Assembly (NCBI RefSeq): GCF_026544205.1
Contig: NZ_JALNUI010000005.1
Coordinates: forward strand, 62,001 to 126,000
From: Curtobacterium sp. GC_Cur_3
GTDB lineage: Bacteria > Actinomycetota > Actinomycetes > Actinomycetales > Microbacteriaceae
DNA length: 64,000 nucleotides
Reading direction: 5' to 3'
Shown: piece by piece, positions 52,480 through 60,532 of the stretch
Layout of the letters: each line of letters starts with the position of its first letter
Numbering within the stretch: the stretch's first letter is position 1
The notes under the pieces: generated by a model
Seen by the model: only the letters and a program-made list of their open reading frames with translations
Databases searched by the model: none
What the model was told of the DNA's origin: nothing
Position numbers and translations under genes: made by a program

Positions 52480-53007
52480 GTGAACCTGTACTTCCGTCTG
52501 CTGCTCCTGCACCTCCGCACCCGGCGAGCGCCGCGACGGTCGCTGTGGGGCGAGGCGCGGACCCCGTTCCGGGTGACCCTCACCGACCTCGACCCGCTCC
52601 GGCACATGAACAACGCCCGGTACCTGGCGCTGCTCGACCTCGGGCGGCTCGACCTGATGATCCGGTCAGGGTTCTGGAGCGACCTGACCCGACGGGGCTG
52701 GTACCCGGTGGTGGCGGCGCAGACGATCACGTACAAGCGGTCGCTGACGCTCGGGCAGCGGTTCGACCTGGTCACGCGGGTGCTCGGCGTGGACGAGCGG
52801 GCGACGTACATCGAGCAGACGTTCGTCCGGCGCGGGACCGTCGTGGCCCGGGCGGTCGTGCAGGCCCGGTTCCTCCGGACGGCCGGCGGGACCGTGGCCT
52901 CCGCCGAGCTGCTCGACGCCGTCGGGGGTGCTCCGTCGGACCTGGTGCTGCCGGAGTGGGTCCGCGCCTGGGCCGACGCCGTCCGGATCAGCTCCACCGC
53001 GGGGTAG
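52480..53007 (+). CDS. Acyl-CoA thioesterase-like hotdog protein
   Basis: This hotdog-fold protein of 175 residues is related to 4-hydroxybenzoyl-CoA/YbgC-type thioesterases: TLTDLDPLRHMNNARYLALL carries the typical DxxxHxNNxxY pattern. YPVVAAQTITYKRSLTLGQR is the second conserved strand region. The GTG at 52480 is chosen because the frame further upstream is not family-like and GGGGG directly precedes it. The FAD-oxidase gene starts 9 bp downstream, so the two are likely co-transcribed. Substrate unknown. Confidence 0.85.
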   Translation: MNLYFRLLLLHLRTRRAPRRSLWGEARTPFRVTLTDLDPLRHMNNARYLALLDLGRLDLMIRSGFWSDLTRRGWYPVVAAQTITYKRSLTLGQRFDLVTRVLGVDERATYIEQTFVRRGTVVARAVVQARFLRTAGGTVASAELLDAVGGAPSDLVLPEWVRAWADAVRISSTAG

Positions 53008-53016
53008 ACAGGTCCG

Positions 53017-54585
53017 GTGACGGAACCATCGGGGAGCACGACCACACGCAGGGGACTCATCGCGGGGGGCGTGGGACTCGGCATCGCCGGGGTCCTGGCC
53101 GCGTGCAGCGGCGGGTCCCCGGCACCGACACCGTCCGGCACGACGACCTCGGGAGCGAGCGGGACGCCGATGCCCAGCACGAGCGCGAGCACCCCGTCGA
53201 CGGGCTCCGGTCCGGACACCTGGGACGCGCTGGCCGCGGCGACCACCGGGGCGGTGCTCCGGTCGGGCGCACAGGGCTGGGACACGGCGCGCGTGCTCGA
53301 GAACCCCCGGTACGACGACGCCGACCCGCAGGGCATCCTCCGCGTGGCGAACGCCGACGACGTCGTCGCCGGGCTCGCCTTCGCGCGGAACACCCGCACG
53401 CCGGTCGCGCTCCGGGCCGGCGGGCACTCGTACACGGGCTGGTCGGCCGGCGGCGCTGCCGGCACGGACGTCCCACGCTCGCTCGTGATCAGCACCGCGG
53501 CGCTCGACGACGTCCAGGTGTTGGGGGAGTCGGTGACGATCGGCCCCGGCGCGCAGCTCGCCGACGTCTACGCCGCCCTGGCGAAGGCCGGTCGGGCGAT
53601 CGGTGCGGGGTCGTGCCCGACCGTCGGCATCGGCGGCCTGACGCTCGGCGGAGGTGTCGGCGTGCTCGTCCGCTCGTTCGGCCTGACCTCGGACCAGCTC
53701 ACCGGAGCCACGATCGTCACGGCGGACGGCGCCGTGCACGAGGTCTCGTCGTCCCGGGAACCGGACCTCTTCTGGGCCTGTCGCGGCGGGGGTGGCGGGA
53801 CGGTGGGCGTCGTGACGAGCCTGACGTTCCGGACCCAGCCCGCGCCTCCCGTCCTGCTCTTCGAGATCGCCTTCCCCTGGTCGGCCGCCGCTGGGGTGGT
53901 GCGTGCGTGGCAGGACTGGGCGCCGCAGGCGGACCGGCAGCTGTGGTCGACGTTGAAGCTCCTGGGCGGCGAACGGCACGCCAGCGGCCCGTCCGTGACG
54001 GTGACCGGCGTGTGGACCGGGGCGAAGTCCGGCGCCGATGCCTCGGTCGACGGGTTCATCGCCGCGACCGGTGCGACGCCGACCCGGCACACCGCGGACG
54101 AGCTGACGTACGGCCAGGCGATGCAGCAACTCGCCGGCAAGCCGGTGCGGGTGTCCGAGGCGGCCACGTCGTCGATCGGCACGACGGCCCTGACGGACGC
54201 GCAGATCGCGGTCCTCGTGCAGCAGGCCGAGCGGTCCGGGTCGGTCGCCGGCATGGCGGAGGGTGGGGTGTCCCTCGACGCCCTCGGCGGTGTCGTGGCG
54301 GACGTCGGCCGGACCGACAGCCCCTTCCCGTGGCGAACGGCGCTGTGCACCGTGCAGTACACGGCCGTGTTCGCGAACGGCGCGGACCCGGCGCCGTTCG
54401 ACCGGTACGTGCGCGGCTTCCGTGCGGCGATGCGACCCGCGTGGGGTGACGGGGCGTACGCGAACTACTGCGACGCGGCGATCACGGACCCGTCGGCGTA
54501 CTTCGACGTGAACACCTCGCGGCTGCACCGCATCGCCGAGCAGGCCGACCCGGACGGGGTGTTCGCGCAGCCGCACTGGGTGTGA
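53017..54585 (+). CDS. Secreted (Tat-lipoprotein) BBE-like FAD-binding oxidoreductase
   Basis: This flavoprotein oxidase of 522 residues belongs to the berberine-bridge-enzyme/VAO family. A twin-arginine signal (TTTRRGLIAGGVGLGIAG) ends in the lipobox VLAAC (C30), followed by a Ser/Thr/Pro linker to about 65. FAD would be bound twice: H137 in AGGHSYTGW and C200 in GSCPTVGIGGLTLGGGVG. The C-terminal BBE segment (YANYCDAAI...YFDVNTSRLHRIAEQADPDG) is present. Bicovalent oxidases often act on sugars. GTG start with TAGACA 6 nt upstream. It would sit on the outer face of the membrane. Confidence 0.9.
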   Translation: MTEPSGSTTTRRGLIAGGVGLGIAGVLAACSGGSPAPTPSGTTTSGASGTPMPSTSASTPSTGSGPDTWDALAAATTGAVLRSGAQGWDTARVLENPRYDDADPQGILRVANADDVVAGLAFARNTRTPVALRAGGHSYTGWSAGGAAGTDVPRSLVISTAALDDVQVLGESVTIGPGAQLADVYAALAKAGRAIGAGSCPTVGIGGLTLGGGVGVLVRSFGLTSDQLTGATIVTADGAVHEVSSSREPDLFWACRGGGGGTVGVVTSLTFRTQPAPPVLLFEIAFPWSAAAGVVRAWQDWAPQADRQLWSTLKLLGGERHASGPSVTVTGVWTGAKSGADASVDGFIAATGATPTRHTADELTYGQAMQQLAGKPVRVSEAATSSIGTTALTDAQIAVLVQQAERSGSVAGMAEGGVSLDALGGVVADVGRTDSPFPWRTALCTVQYTAVFANGADPAPFDRYVRGFRAAMRPAWGDGAYANYCDAAITDPSAYFDVNTSRLHRIAEQADPDGVFAQPHWV

Positions 54586-54610
54586 GCCGTGTCGTCCTAC
54601 GATGACCGAC

Positions 54611-55195
54611 ATGGACATCGAGCCGTTCGTCGTCGCCGACGCCGCCGCCTGGCGCGCCTGGCTCGACCAGCACGAGGACGACTCGGACGGCGTCTGGCTC
54701 GCCCTCGCCAAGAAGGGCACCGCGGGGCCGACGACCCTGACGTACGCACAGGCCCTCGACGAGGCGCTCTGCTCCGGCTGGATCGACGGGCAGAAACGGA
54801 GCAACGACGCGGCGACCTTCCTGCAGCGGTTCACGCCCCGGCGGAAGGCCTCGCTGTGGTCGGAGCGGAACATCGGCCTGGTCGCGACGCTCGTCGCGCA
54901 GGGGCGGATGCGGGAGCGCGGCCAGGCCGAGGTCGACCGAGCCAAGGCCGACGGCCGGTGGGACCGTGCCTATGCCGGCTCGGCGACCGCCACGGTGCCC
55001 GACGACCTCGTCGCTGCGCTCGACGCCGCACCCGCTGCCGCCGCCCTGTTCGCCGAGCTCGACGCCACGAACCGGTACGCCGTCCTGCACCGCGTCATGA
55101 CCGCCCCGAGCGCCACGGCCCGCGCGGCCCGGCTGGCCAAGCTCGTCGGCATGCTCGACCGCGGCGAGACCCCGTACCCGCGCCCGACACGCTGA
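54611..55195 (+). CDS. YdeI/OmdA-family protein
   Basis: This YdeI-type protein of 194 residues has DGVWLALAKKG, TYAQALDEALCSGWIDGQKR and FTPRRKASLWSERN, the family core, and a C-terminal OmdA-like segment (RAARLAKLVGMLDRGETPYP). Relatives are linked to resistance to cationic peptides and are sometimes named bacteriocin-protection proteins; the mechanism is unclear. ATG at 54611 is preferred over 54602 because TACGAT lies 7 nt upstream (leaderless). Confidence 0.85.
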   Translation: MDIEPFVVADAAAWRAWLDQHEDDSDGVWLALAKKGTAGPTTLTYAQALDEALCSGWIDGQKRSNDAATFLQRFTPRRKASLWSERNIGLVATLVAQGRMRERGQAEVDRAKADGRWDRAYAGSATATVPDDLVAALDAAPAAAALFAELDATNRYAVLHRVMTAPSATARAARLAKLVGMLDRGETPYPRPTR

Positions 55196-55260
55196 GGTCG
55201 GGGGACAGAACGTCTCCTGTTGCTCACTGTGCGTTCGCGGAGACGGCGTAGACCGGGGTC

Positions 55261-56139
55261 ATGACGAACACCGACACCACGACACGTCCGGCCGACGCCT
55301 CCGGCACCTTCCGCATCGGTGGCGACCTCGAGGTCAACCGCCTCGGCTACGGCACCATGCAGCTCACCGGCCCCGGGGTCTGGGGACCGCCGAAGGACCA
55401 CGACGAGGCGATCCGCGTGCTCAAGCGCGCCGTCGAGCTCGGCGTGAACTTCTTCGACACCGCCGACTCCTACGGCCCCTACGTCGCGGAGGAGCTCCTC
55501 AAGGAGGCCCTGCACCCGTACGGCGACGACGTCGTCATCGCGACCAAGGCCGGCCTGACCCGCACCGGCCCGAACGAGTGGCCGCCGGTCGGTCGCCCGG
55601 AGTACCTGCGTCAGGAGGCCGAGATGAGCCTCCGCCGCCTGGGCCTGGAGCGCATCGACCTGTTCCAGCTGCACCGCATCGACCCGAAGGTCCCGCTCGA
55701 GGACCAGGTCGGCGAGCTGAAGAAGCTGCAGGACGAGGGCAAGATCCGCCACATCGGCCTGTCCGAGGTCTCCGTCGACGAGGTCAAGGCAGCGCAGGAG
55801 ATCGCGACGATCGTCTCCGTTCAGAACCTCTACAACCTCACCGACCGGTCCTCCGAGGCGCTGCTCGACTGGTCCGAGGAGCAGGACATCGGCTTCATCC
55901 CGTGGTTCCCGCTCGCGACCGGTGGCCTGACCGGCGAGGACTCCCCGCTGACCGAGCTCGCCGAGCGCAAGCAGGCCACTCCCGCGCAGGTCGCCCTGGC
56001 CTGGCTGCTCAAGCGCTCCCCGGTGATGCTGCCGATCCCCGGCACGTCGAGCGTCGACCACCTCGAGGACAACCTCGCCGGTGCGACGGTCGAGCTCACC
56101 GACGACGAGTTCCAGGAGCTCGCCGGGCTGCACGAGTGA
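55261..56139 (+). CDS. Aldo/keto reductase
   Basis: This AKR of 292 residues has the catalytic motifs [20 protein letters not shown] (Asp, Tyr), VIATKAGL (Lys) and [20 protein letters not shown] (His), and the NADP-binding end [20 protein letters not shown]. It resembles the YajO/oxidoreductase group. A TAGACC box lies 6 nt before the ATG. It is single and followed by a bidirectional hairpin. Substrate unknown. Confidence 0.93.
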   Translation: MTNTDTTTRPADASGTFRIGGDLEVNRLGYGTMQLTGPGVWGPPKDHDEAIRVLKRAVELGVNFFDTADSYGPYVAEELLKEALHPYGDDVVIATKAGLTRTGPNEWPPVGRPEYLRQEAEMSLRRLGLERIDLFQLHRIDPKVPLEDQVGELKKLQDEGKIRHIGLSEVSVDEVKAAQEIATIVSVQNLYNLTDRSSEALLDWSEEQDIGFIPWFPLATGGLTGEDSPLTELAERKQATPAQVALAWLLKRSPVMLPIPGTSSVDHLEDNLAGATVELTDDEFQELAGLHE

Positions 56140-56184
56140 CCTGACCGGGCTCCGCTGGCGACAGCGGAACCCGGATCGAGCGTC

Positions 56185-56230
56185 GACGGATCCGGTCGAC
56201 GATCCTGCGGGATCGCCGACCGGATCCGTC
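56185..56230. terminator. Bidirectional hairpin terminator
   Basis: GACGGATCCGGTCG and CGACCGGATCCGTC are perfect 14-bp arms, enclosing a second small stem (GATCC/GGATC). It lies between the convergent AKR and SDR genes. Confidence 0.8.
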
Positions 56231-56240
56231 ATGTCATCGG

Positions 56241-56972
56241 TCAGGAGGCCAGGGCCGCCATCGCCTGTGCCGTCGCCGCGCCGAGGTCCTCCGCCGGGCG
56301 GCTCAGCAGCCCCTTCACCATGCGGGTGTCGTCGTCGGCGAGCACCTCGTACGCGCCGGTCACCGCGCCGTCGAGCGACTGTGCCACGACGCGCTCCGGG
56401 CTGGTCTTCGGGACGTCGAAGCGCGCACCCATCGCCGTGTCGATCATGCCGACGAGCACGCCGGTGACCGTGGTGCCCTGCCCGGCCAGCTCGGTCCGGA
56501 GGCCGTTCGTCGCGGACCACGCCGCCGCCTTCGAGGCCGCGTAGACCGTGGGGAGCGGGATCCACGCGGCGGCGGAGAGCACGGTCAGCACGGCACCGCC
56601 GCCGTTCGCCGCGAGCACCGGTGCGAAGGCCCCGGAGACCCGGATCGTGCCGAAGACGTTCGTCTCGAACACCGTCCGGAGGACGTCCTCGTCCGCGGCC
56701 GCGACGGACGTGTCCGACGCCGGGGCGATCGCCGCGTTGTTGACGAGCAGGTCCACGTCGGACGCGGTCCGCGCTGCGGCGGCGATGGACTCCGCGTCGG
56801 TCAGGTCGAGCACGAGCGGCACCACGCGCTCGTCGTCCCACTGCCGCGGGGACCGTGCCGTGGCGTAGACCTTGGTCGCACCACGCTCCAGGGCCTGGCG
56901 GACGAACTCCTCGCCGAGGCCTCCGTTCGCTCCGGTCACGAGCACGGTCCGGCCGTCGAGTCGCTCAGTCAT
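56241..56972 (-). CDS. Short-chain dehydrogenase/reductase (SDR)
   Basis: This SDR of 243 residues has the cofactor motif VLVTGANGGLGEEFVRQAL and the ADH-type VDLLVNNAAIAPASD. The catalytic Ser is in VLSAAAWIPL and YxxxK in VYAASKAAAWSA. The start at 56972 follows AGGAG by 5 nt. It is divergent from a TetR gene across a 90-bp region with two GGGGA-NNN-TCCCC palindromes, so it is probably induced by its substrate through that regulator. Confidence 0.9.
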   Translation of the reverse strand: MTERLDGRTVLVTGANGGLGEEFVRQALERGATKVYATARSPRQWDDERVVPLVLDLTDAESIAAAARTASDVDLLVNNAAIAPASDTSVAAADEDVLRTVFETNVFGTIRVSGAFAPVLAANGGGAVLTVLSAAAWIPLPTVYAASKAAAWSATNGLRTELAGQGTTVTGVLVGMIDTAMGARFDVPKTSPERVVAQSLDGAVTGAYEVLADDDTRMVKGLLSRPAEDLGAATAQAMAALAS

Positions 56973-57001
56973 GGTCACTCCTGTAGGTTGATCCGGGAAG
57001 C

Positions 57002-57041
57002 GGGGATGCTCCCCGGATCATTATGTGGGGACAGTCCCCAC
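57002..57041. promoter_or_regulatory. Two tandem TetR operators (GGGGA-N3-TCCCC)
   Basis: CGGGGA-TGC-TCCCCG is centred at 57008 and GTGGGGAC-A-GTCCCCAC at 57033. Both fit GGGGA-N3-TCCCC and their centres are 25 bp apart. They lie between the divergent SDR and TetR starts and probably bind the TetR product to block both promoters. Confidence 0.75.
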
Positions 57042-57062
57042 TTGAGTCAAGCGAGGTGTGCC

Positions 57063-57689
57063 GTGACGTCGACGACCGCGAAGCCCCTGCGCGCGGATGC
57101 ACGCCGGAACCGCGACGCGATCACCGCGGCCGCACGACAGGTCTTCGAGACCGACGGCATCCTCGCCCCGATCGACGGCATCGCCACGGCAGCCGGGGTC
57201 GGCAACGCGACGTTCTACCGGAACTTCCCGACGCGGGACGACCTGCTCGCTGCGGTCATGGCCGACAGCGTCCACGCGGTCCTCGACGAGTCGCGCGAGC
57301 TCGAGTCGCTGCCGGCCGACGACGCCCTGCACGAGTGGATGTTCCGCGTCACGTGGCAGCTCCGCATCTGGCAGAACCTGCCGACCTGCATCGCCAGCGC
57401 CATCGGGGACGACCAGTCGCCGGTGCAGGACGTCTGCGCCCGGCTGACGGAGCGCACCGACGTGTTCCTGCAGCATGCTCGGACGCAGGGCAGCGCGACG
57501 GACACGGCGAGCGCCGAGGACGTCTTCGAGCTGCTCACCACGCTGTCGTGGGGCGTCGACCGCTTCGGGGACGACCAGGAGCAGGCCAGACGCCGGGTGC
57601 GCCTGGCGACCGCGGGCCTGTTCAGCCACGACAGCGCCGCACCTGCCACGCCGGCCGCCCCGCACCGGCCCGCGACGGCCACACGATGA
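57063..57689 (+). CDS. TetR family regulator (first of a tandem pair)
   Basis: This regulator of 208 residues has the HTH region RRNRDAITAAARQVFETDGI followed by GIATAAGVGNATFYRNFPTR. It resembles the SbtR-like TetR group (ATFYRNFPTRDDLLAAV). The GTG at 57063 follows GAGG by 6 nt. It is divergent from the SDR gene with two palindromic operators between. Its stop overlaps the ATG of a second TetR gene, so both regulators come from one transcript, an unusual arrangement. Confidence 0.9.
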   Translation: MTSTTAKPLRADARRNRDAITAAARQVFETDGILAPIDGIATAAGVGNATFYRNFPTRDDLLAAVMADSVHAVLDESRELESLPADDALHEWMFRVTWQLRIWQNLPTCIASAIGDDQSPVQDVCARLTERTDVFLQHARTQGSATDTASAEDVFELLTTLSWGVDRFGDDQEQARRRVRLATAGLFSHDSAAPATPAAPHRPATATR

Positions 57690-58231
57690 CCGACGTCCGC
57701 CCGACCAAGCGGGACGCGATCCTCACCGCCGCCGCGGAGCTCTTCGTCGCGCACGGGTACGGCGGCACCTCGCTGCGGGACATCGGCCGTGACGCCGGTG
57801 CGGACGCCGCCCTGGTGATCCACCACTTCGGCTCGAAGGACGGGCTCTTCGTCGCCGCCATGGCCGACCGGCTCCCGCCGTTCCCCCTCACCGAAGGCCC
57901 GGCGTCCACGGTGGGCGAGCGGTTCATCGCCTACCTGCTCGACGCCGCACCGGAGGTCCGGGCGACCTACCTCGCGCTGATCCACGCGAGCGACTCGGAC
58001 GCCATCGGCTCGGAGCTCCGTCGCCAGCACCAGCGGTCGGTCGTCGCCCCGCTGCTGACGCAGATGTCGGGCCCGGACGCCGACCTGCGCGCCTCACTCG
58101 CCGCGGCGGCCGTCGCCGGGCTGCTGTACTCGCTGTGGGTGATCGGCGACGAGACCCTCCTCGCCGCCGATCGTCACGACGTCGTGCGGCACTACGGCCA
58201 CGTCGTGCAGGAGCTCGTCACACCGGCGTGA
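57686..58231 (+). CDS. TetR family regulator (second of a tandem pair)
   Basis: This regulator of 181 residues has the HTH region KRDAILTAAAELFVAHGYGG followed by RDIGRDAGADAALVIHHFGS, an unusual recognition helix with VIHHFGSKDGLF. The ligand domain resembles the TetR_C_33-like group of short actinobacterial members. It overlaps the upstream TetR gene by 4 bp and is convergent with the next SDR gene. It may act on the TTCAACA palindromes near 59304-59341, upstream of that SDR; this is inference. Confidence 0.88.
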   Translation: MTDVRPTKRDAILTAAAELFVAHGYGGTSLRDIGRDAGADAALVIHHFGSKDGLFVAAMADRLPPFPLTEGPASTVGERFIAYLLDAAPEVRATYLALIHASDSDAIGSELRRQHQRSVVAPLLTQMSGPDADLRASLAAAAVAGLLYSLWVIGDETLLAADRHDVVRHYGHVVQELVTPA

Positions 58232-58240
58232 CGACCGGTC

Positions 58241-59260
58241 TCACTGGACGGACCACCCGCCGTCCGACGCCAGCACGGCACCGTTGACGTTGACCCCGTC
58301 GTCGCTGAGCAGGAACGTGATCGAGGCGGCGAGCTGTTCGGCGGTGGCGAGCGTCGGGATCGCGGCCTGGAACGGCCCGAGCCGGGCGGCGCCCGCCTCG
58401 GACACGTGGGCCGGCATCGGGATGCCCGTGGCCACACCGCCCGGCGCGACGGCGTTCACGCGGATGCCGTGCGGCCCGTACATGAACGCGGCGCTCTTCG
58501 TCAGGCCCACGACGCCGTGCTTGGACACCGTGTAGGCGTTCCCCGACGCGTTGCCCCGGAGGCCGGCCTCGGACGCGACGTTCACGATCGACCCGCGTCC
58601 GGCGGCGACCATCACGGGCAGCACCGCCCGCGAGAGCTTGAACGCCCCGGTCAGGTTCACCCCGATGACGCGGTCCCACATCGCGTCGCTGGTCTCGTGC
58701 AGCGGGGAGAAGTCGTCGTTGATGCCGGCGATGTTCGCGAGGGCGTCGATCCGGTCCCCGGCCGCGGCCACGACGGCGTCGACGTCCTCCTGCCGCGTGA
58801 TGTCACCGGTGACCGTGACGACGGAGCCGGTGCCCACGGCGTCCGCGAACTCGGCGAGCCGCTCGGCCGACACGTCGACCGCGACGACCCGCCCGCCTTC
58901 GCGCACGATGCGGGATGCCGTGGCCCGACCGATGCCGGAGGCGGCACCGGTCACCACGACCGTGCGTCCCGCGAAGCGACCGGAGGTGACCTGCTCGCGC
59001 CACGCGCCGTCGTCGTCGACGACGTCGGGGATGACGCCGTCGTTCGCGGCGCGGACCAGGTCATCGACCGCGGACTGCGGCATCTGCCCGTTCGACATCG
59101 CGACCATCTGCTGCAGGGGGAGCGTCCGCACCGGCGCCAGCATCTCCTCGCCGACCCCGGCCCGCGTGAGCAGCCCACGGATGAGACCGCTGCCGACCGG
59201 GTGGTCGAGCCAGGTCCCGATCGTGGATCCAGCGGTGAGGGTGACGTCGTGTCCGGGCAT
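58241..59260 (-). CDS. SDR with N-terminal GH3-C-terminus-like segment
   Basis: This product has 339 residues. The SDR core starts only at about residue 97 (TVVVTGAASGIGRATASRIV) and has NIAG, NVASEAG (Ser) and the active-site YTVSKHG. The first 95 residues are not part of an SDR: LTAGSTIGTWLDHPVGSGLI, then EMLAPVRTLPLQQMVAMSNG and QSAVDDLVRAAND. This pattern resembles the helical segment at the very C-terminus of actinobacterial GH3 beta-glucosidases. The start at 59260 follows GAGAGGA. It is divergent from an AKR gene across a region with two strong palindromes. Confidence 0.85.
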   Translation of the reverse strand: MPGHDVTLTAGSTIGTWLDHPVGSGLIRGLLTRAGVGEEMLAPVRTLPLQQMVAMSNGQMPQSAVDDLVRAANDGVIPDVVDDDGAWREQVTSGRFAGRTVVVTGAASGIGRATASRIVREGGRVVAVDVSAERLAEFADAVGTGSVVTVTGDITRQEDVDAVVAAAGDRIDALANIAGINDDFSPLHETSDAMWDRVIGVNLTGAFKLSRAVLPVMVAAGRGSIVNVASEAGLRGNASGNAYTVSKHGVVGLTKSAAFMYGPHGIRVNAVAPGGVATGIPMPAHVSEAGAARLGPFQAAIPTLATAEQLAASITFLLSDDGVNVNGAVLASDGGWSVQ

Positions 59261-59302
59261 GGGAGTCCTCTCGTCGGCCGGTCGTCAGCGACCGGGGCTG
59301 TG

Positions 59303-59355
59303 GTTCAACACTGTTGAACAGCATCATTCAACAGTGTTGAACCTGCGTGTTCAAC
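59303..59355. promoter_or_regulatory. Two 15-17-bp operators plus half-site (TTCAACA-N-TGTTGAA)
   Basis: GTTCAACA-C-TGTTGAAC (59303-59319) and TTCAACA-G-TGTTGAA (59327-59341) are perfect palindromes around one base, 23 bp apart centre to centre. A half-site GTTCAAC follows at 59349-59355. They lie between the divergent SDR (start 59260) and AKR (start 59411) genes and likely bind a TetR-type dimer, perhaps the product of the gene ending at 58231. Confidence 0.8.
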
Positions 59356-59410
59356 CCCGTCCGACACTGGCCGCACGAGTGCCCCGGTGCGGGCGACTAC
59401 CTTCGGACCC

Positions 59411-60391
59411 ATGCAGCGACGCACCCTCGGCCGCACCGGCCGCGAAGTCTCCTCCATCGGTCTCGGCACCTGGCAGTTCGGCGGTGACTGGGGTCCCGTC
59501 GCCGACGAGGACGCCTTCGCCGTGATGGACGCCTCCGCCGAGGCCGACGTCACCCTGTTCGACACCGCCGACGTGTACGGCGACGGCACGAGCGAGTCAC
59601 TCATCGGCCGCTGGATGCAGGCGAACCCGGGCTCGGGCGTCACCGTCACGACGAAGATGGGCCGTCGCGCCGACCAGACCCCCGACAACTACGTCGCCGC
59701 CAACTTCCGCACCTGGGTCGACCGGTCGCGCACCAACCTGCAGCAGGACACGCTCGACCTGGTGCAGCTGCACTGCCCGCCGACCGCGGTGTTCTCCGAC
59801 GACGCCGTGTACGACGCCCTCGACGCGCTGGTCGCCGACGGCTCGATCGCCGCCTACGGCGTCAGCGTCGAGACCACGGACCAGGCGCTCACCGCGATCG
59901 CGCGGCCGAACGTCGCGAGCGTCCAGATCATCCTCAACGCGTTCCGGCTGAAGCCGCTGGACGCGGTCCTGCCCGCCGCCCGGGAGGCCGGGGTCGCGAT
60001 CCTGGCGCGCGTCCCGCTGGCATCGGGGCTGCTCTCCGGCAAGTACACGACGGACACCGAGTTCGCCCCGGAGGACCACCGCACGTACAACCGCCACGGC
60101 GAGGCCTTCGACCAGGGCGAGACCTTCAGCGGGGTGCCCTTCGAGGACGGCGTCCGTGCCGCGCAGGAGTTCGCCGCCGCCCTGCCCGACGGCGTCTCCG
60201 TGCCGCAGGCCGCACTCGCGTGGATCATCGCGCAGGACGGCGTCACGGCCGCGATCCCCGGTGCCCGCAACGCCGAGCAGGCCCGCTCCAACGCCCAGGC
60301 GGGGTCCCTCGACACCCCGGCCGACCTCGACGCGACCGTGCGTGACCTCTACGACCGCTGGTTCCGCGCGACGGTGCACGAGCGCTGGTGA
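59411..60391 (+). CDS. Aldo/keto reductase
   Basis: This AKR of 326 residues has the catalytic region ADVTLFDTADVYGDGTSESL (Asp, Tyr), VTVTTKMG (Lys) and DLVQLHCPPTAVF (His). NADP binding is indicated by AAIPGARNAEQARSNAQAG. The start at 59411 is supported by TACCTT 7 nt upstream (leaderless). It shares an operator region with the divergent SDR gene, so both redox enzymes are probably induced together. Confidence 0.93.
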   Translation: MQRRTLGRTGREVSSIGLGTWQFGGDWGPVADEDAFAVMDASAEADVTLFDTADVYGDGTSESLIGRWMQANPGSGVTVTTKMGRRADQTPDNYVAANFRTWVDRSRTNLQQDTLDLVQLHCPPTAVFSDDAVYDALDALVADGSIAAYGVSVETTDQALTAIARPNVASVQIILNAFRLKPLDAVLPAAREAGVAILARVPLASGLLSGKYTTDTEFAPEDHRTYNRHGEAFDQGETFSGVPFEDGVRAAQEFAAALPDGVSVPQAALAWIIAQDGVTAAIPGARNAEQARSNAQAGSLDTPADLDATVRDLYDRWFRATVHERW

Positions 60392-60532
60392 CCCCCGGCG
60401 GCCTGGAGCGCCTCCCAGCCACTGCTCGGAGGTGCTTCAGGAACCGCCGCCCCTTCCCATCGATCCCACGGCGTGCAGCGCCCGGCCCGGTCCTACGGTG
60501 ATCCCACACCCTCTGACCGATCGGGAACCACC

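Noticed and set aside
54611..55195. YdeI protein as immunity factor of the bacteriocin operon
   Set aside because: It lies 22 kb away from the operon and is under its own leaderless promoter; the name bacteriocin-protection comes from unrelated systems.
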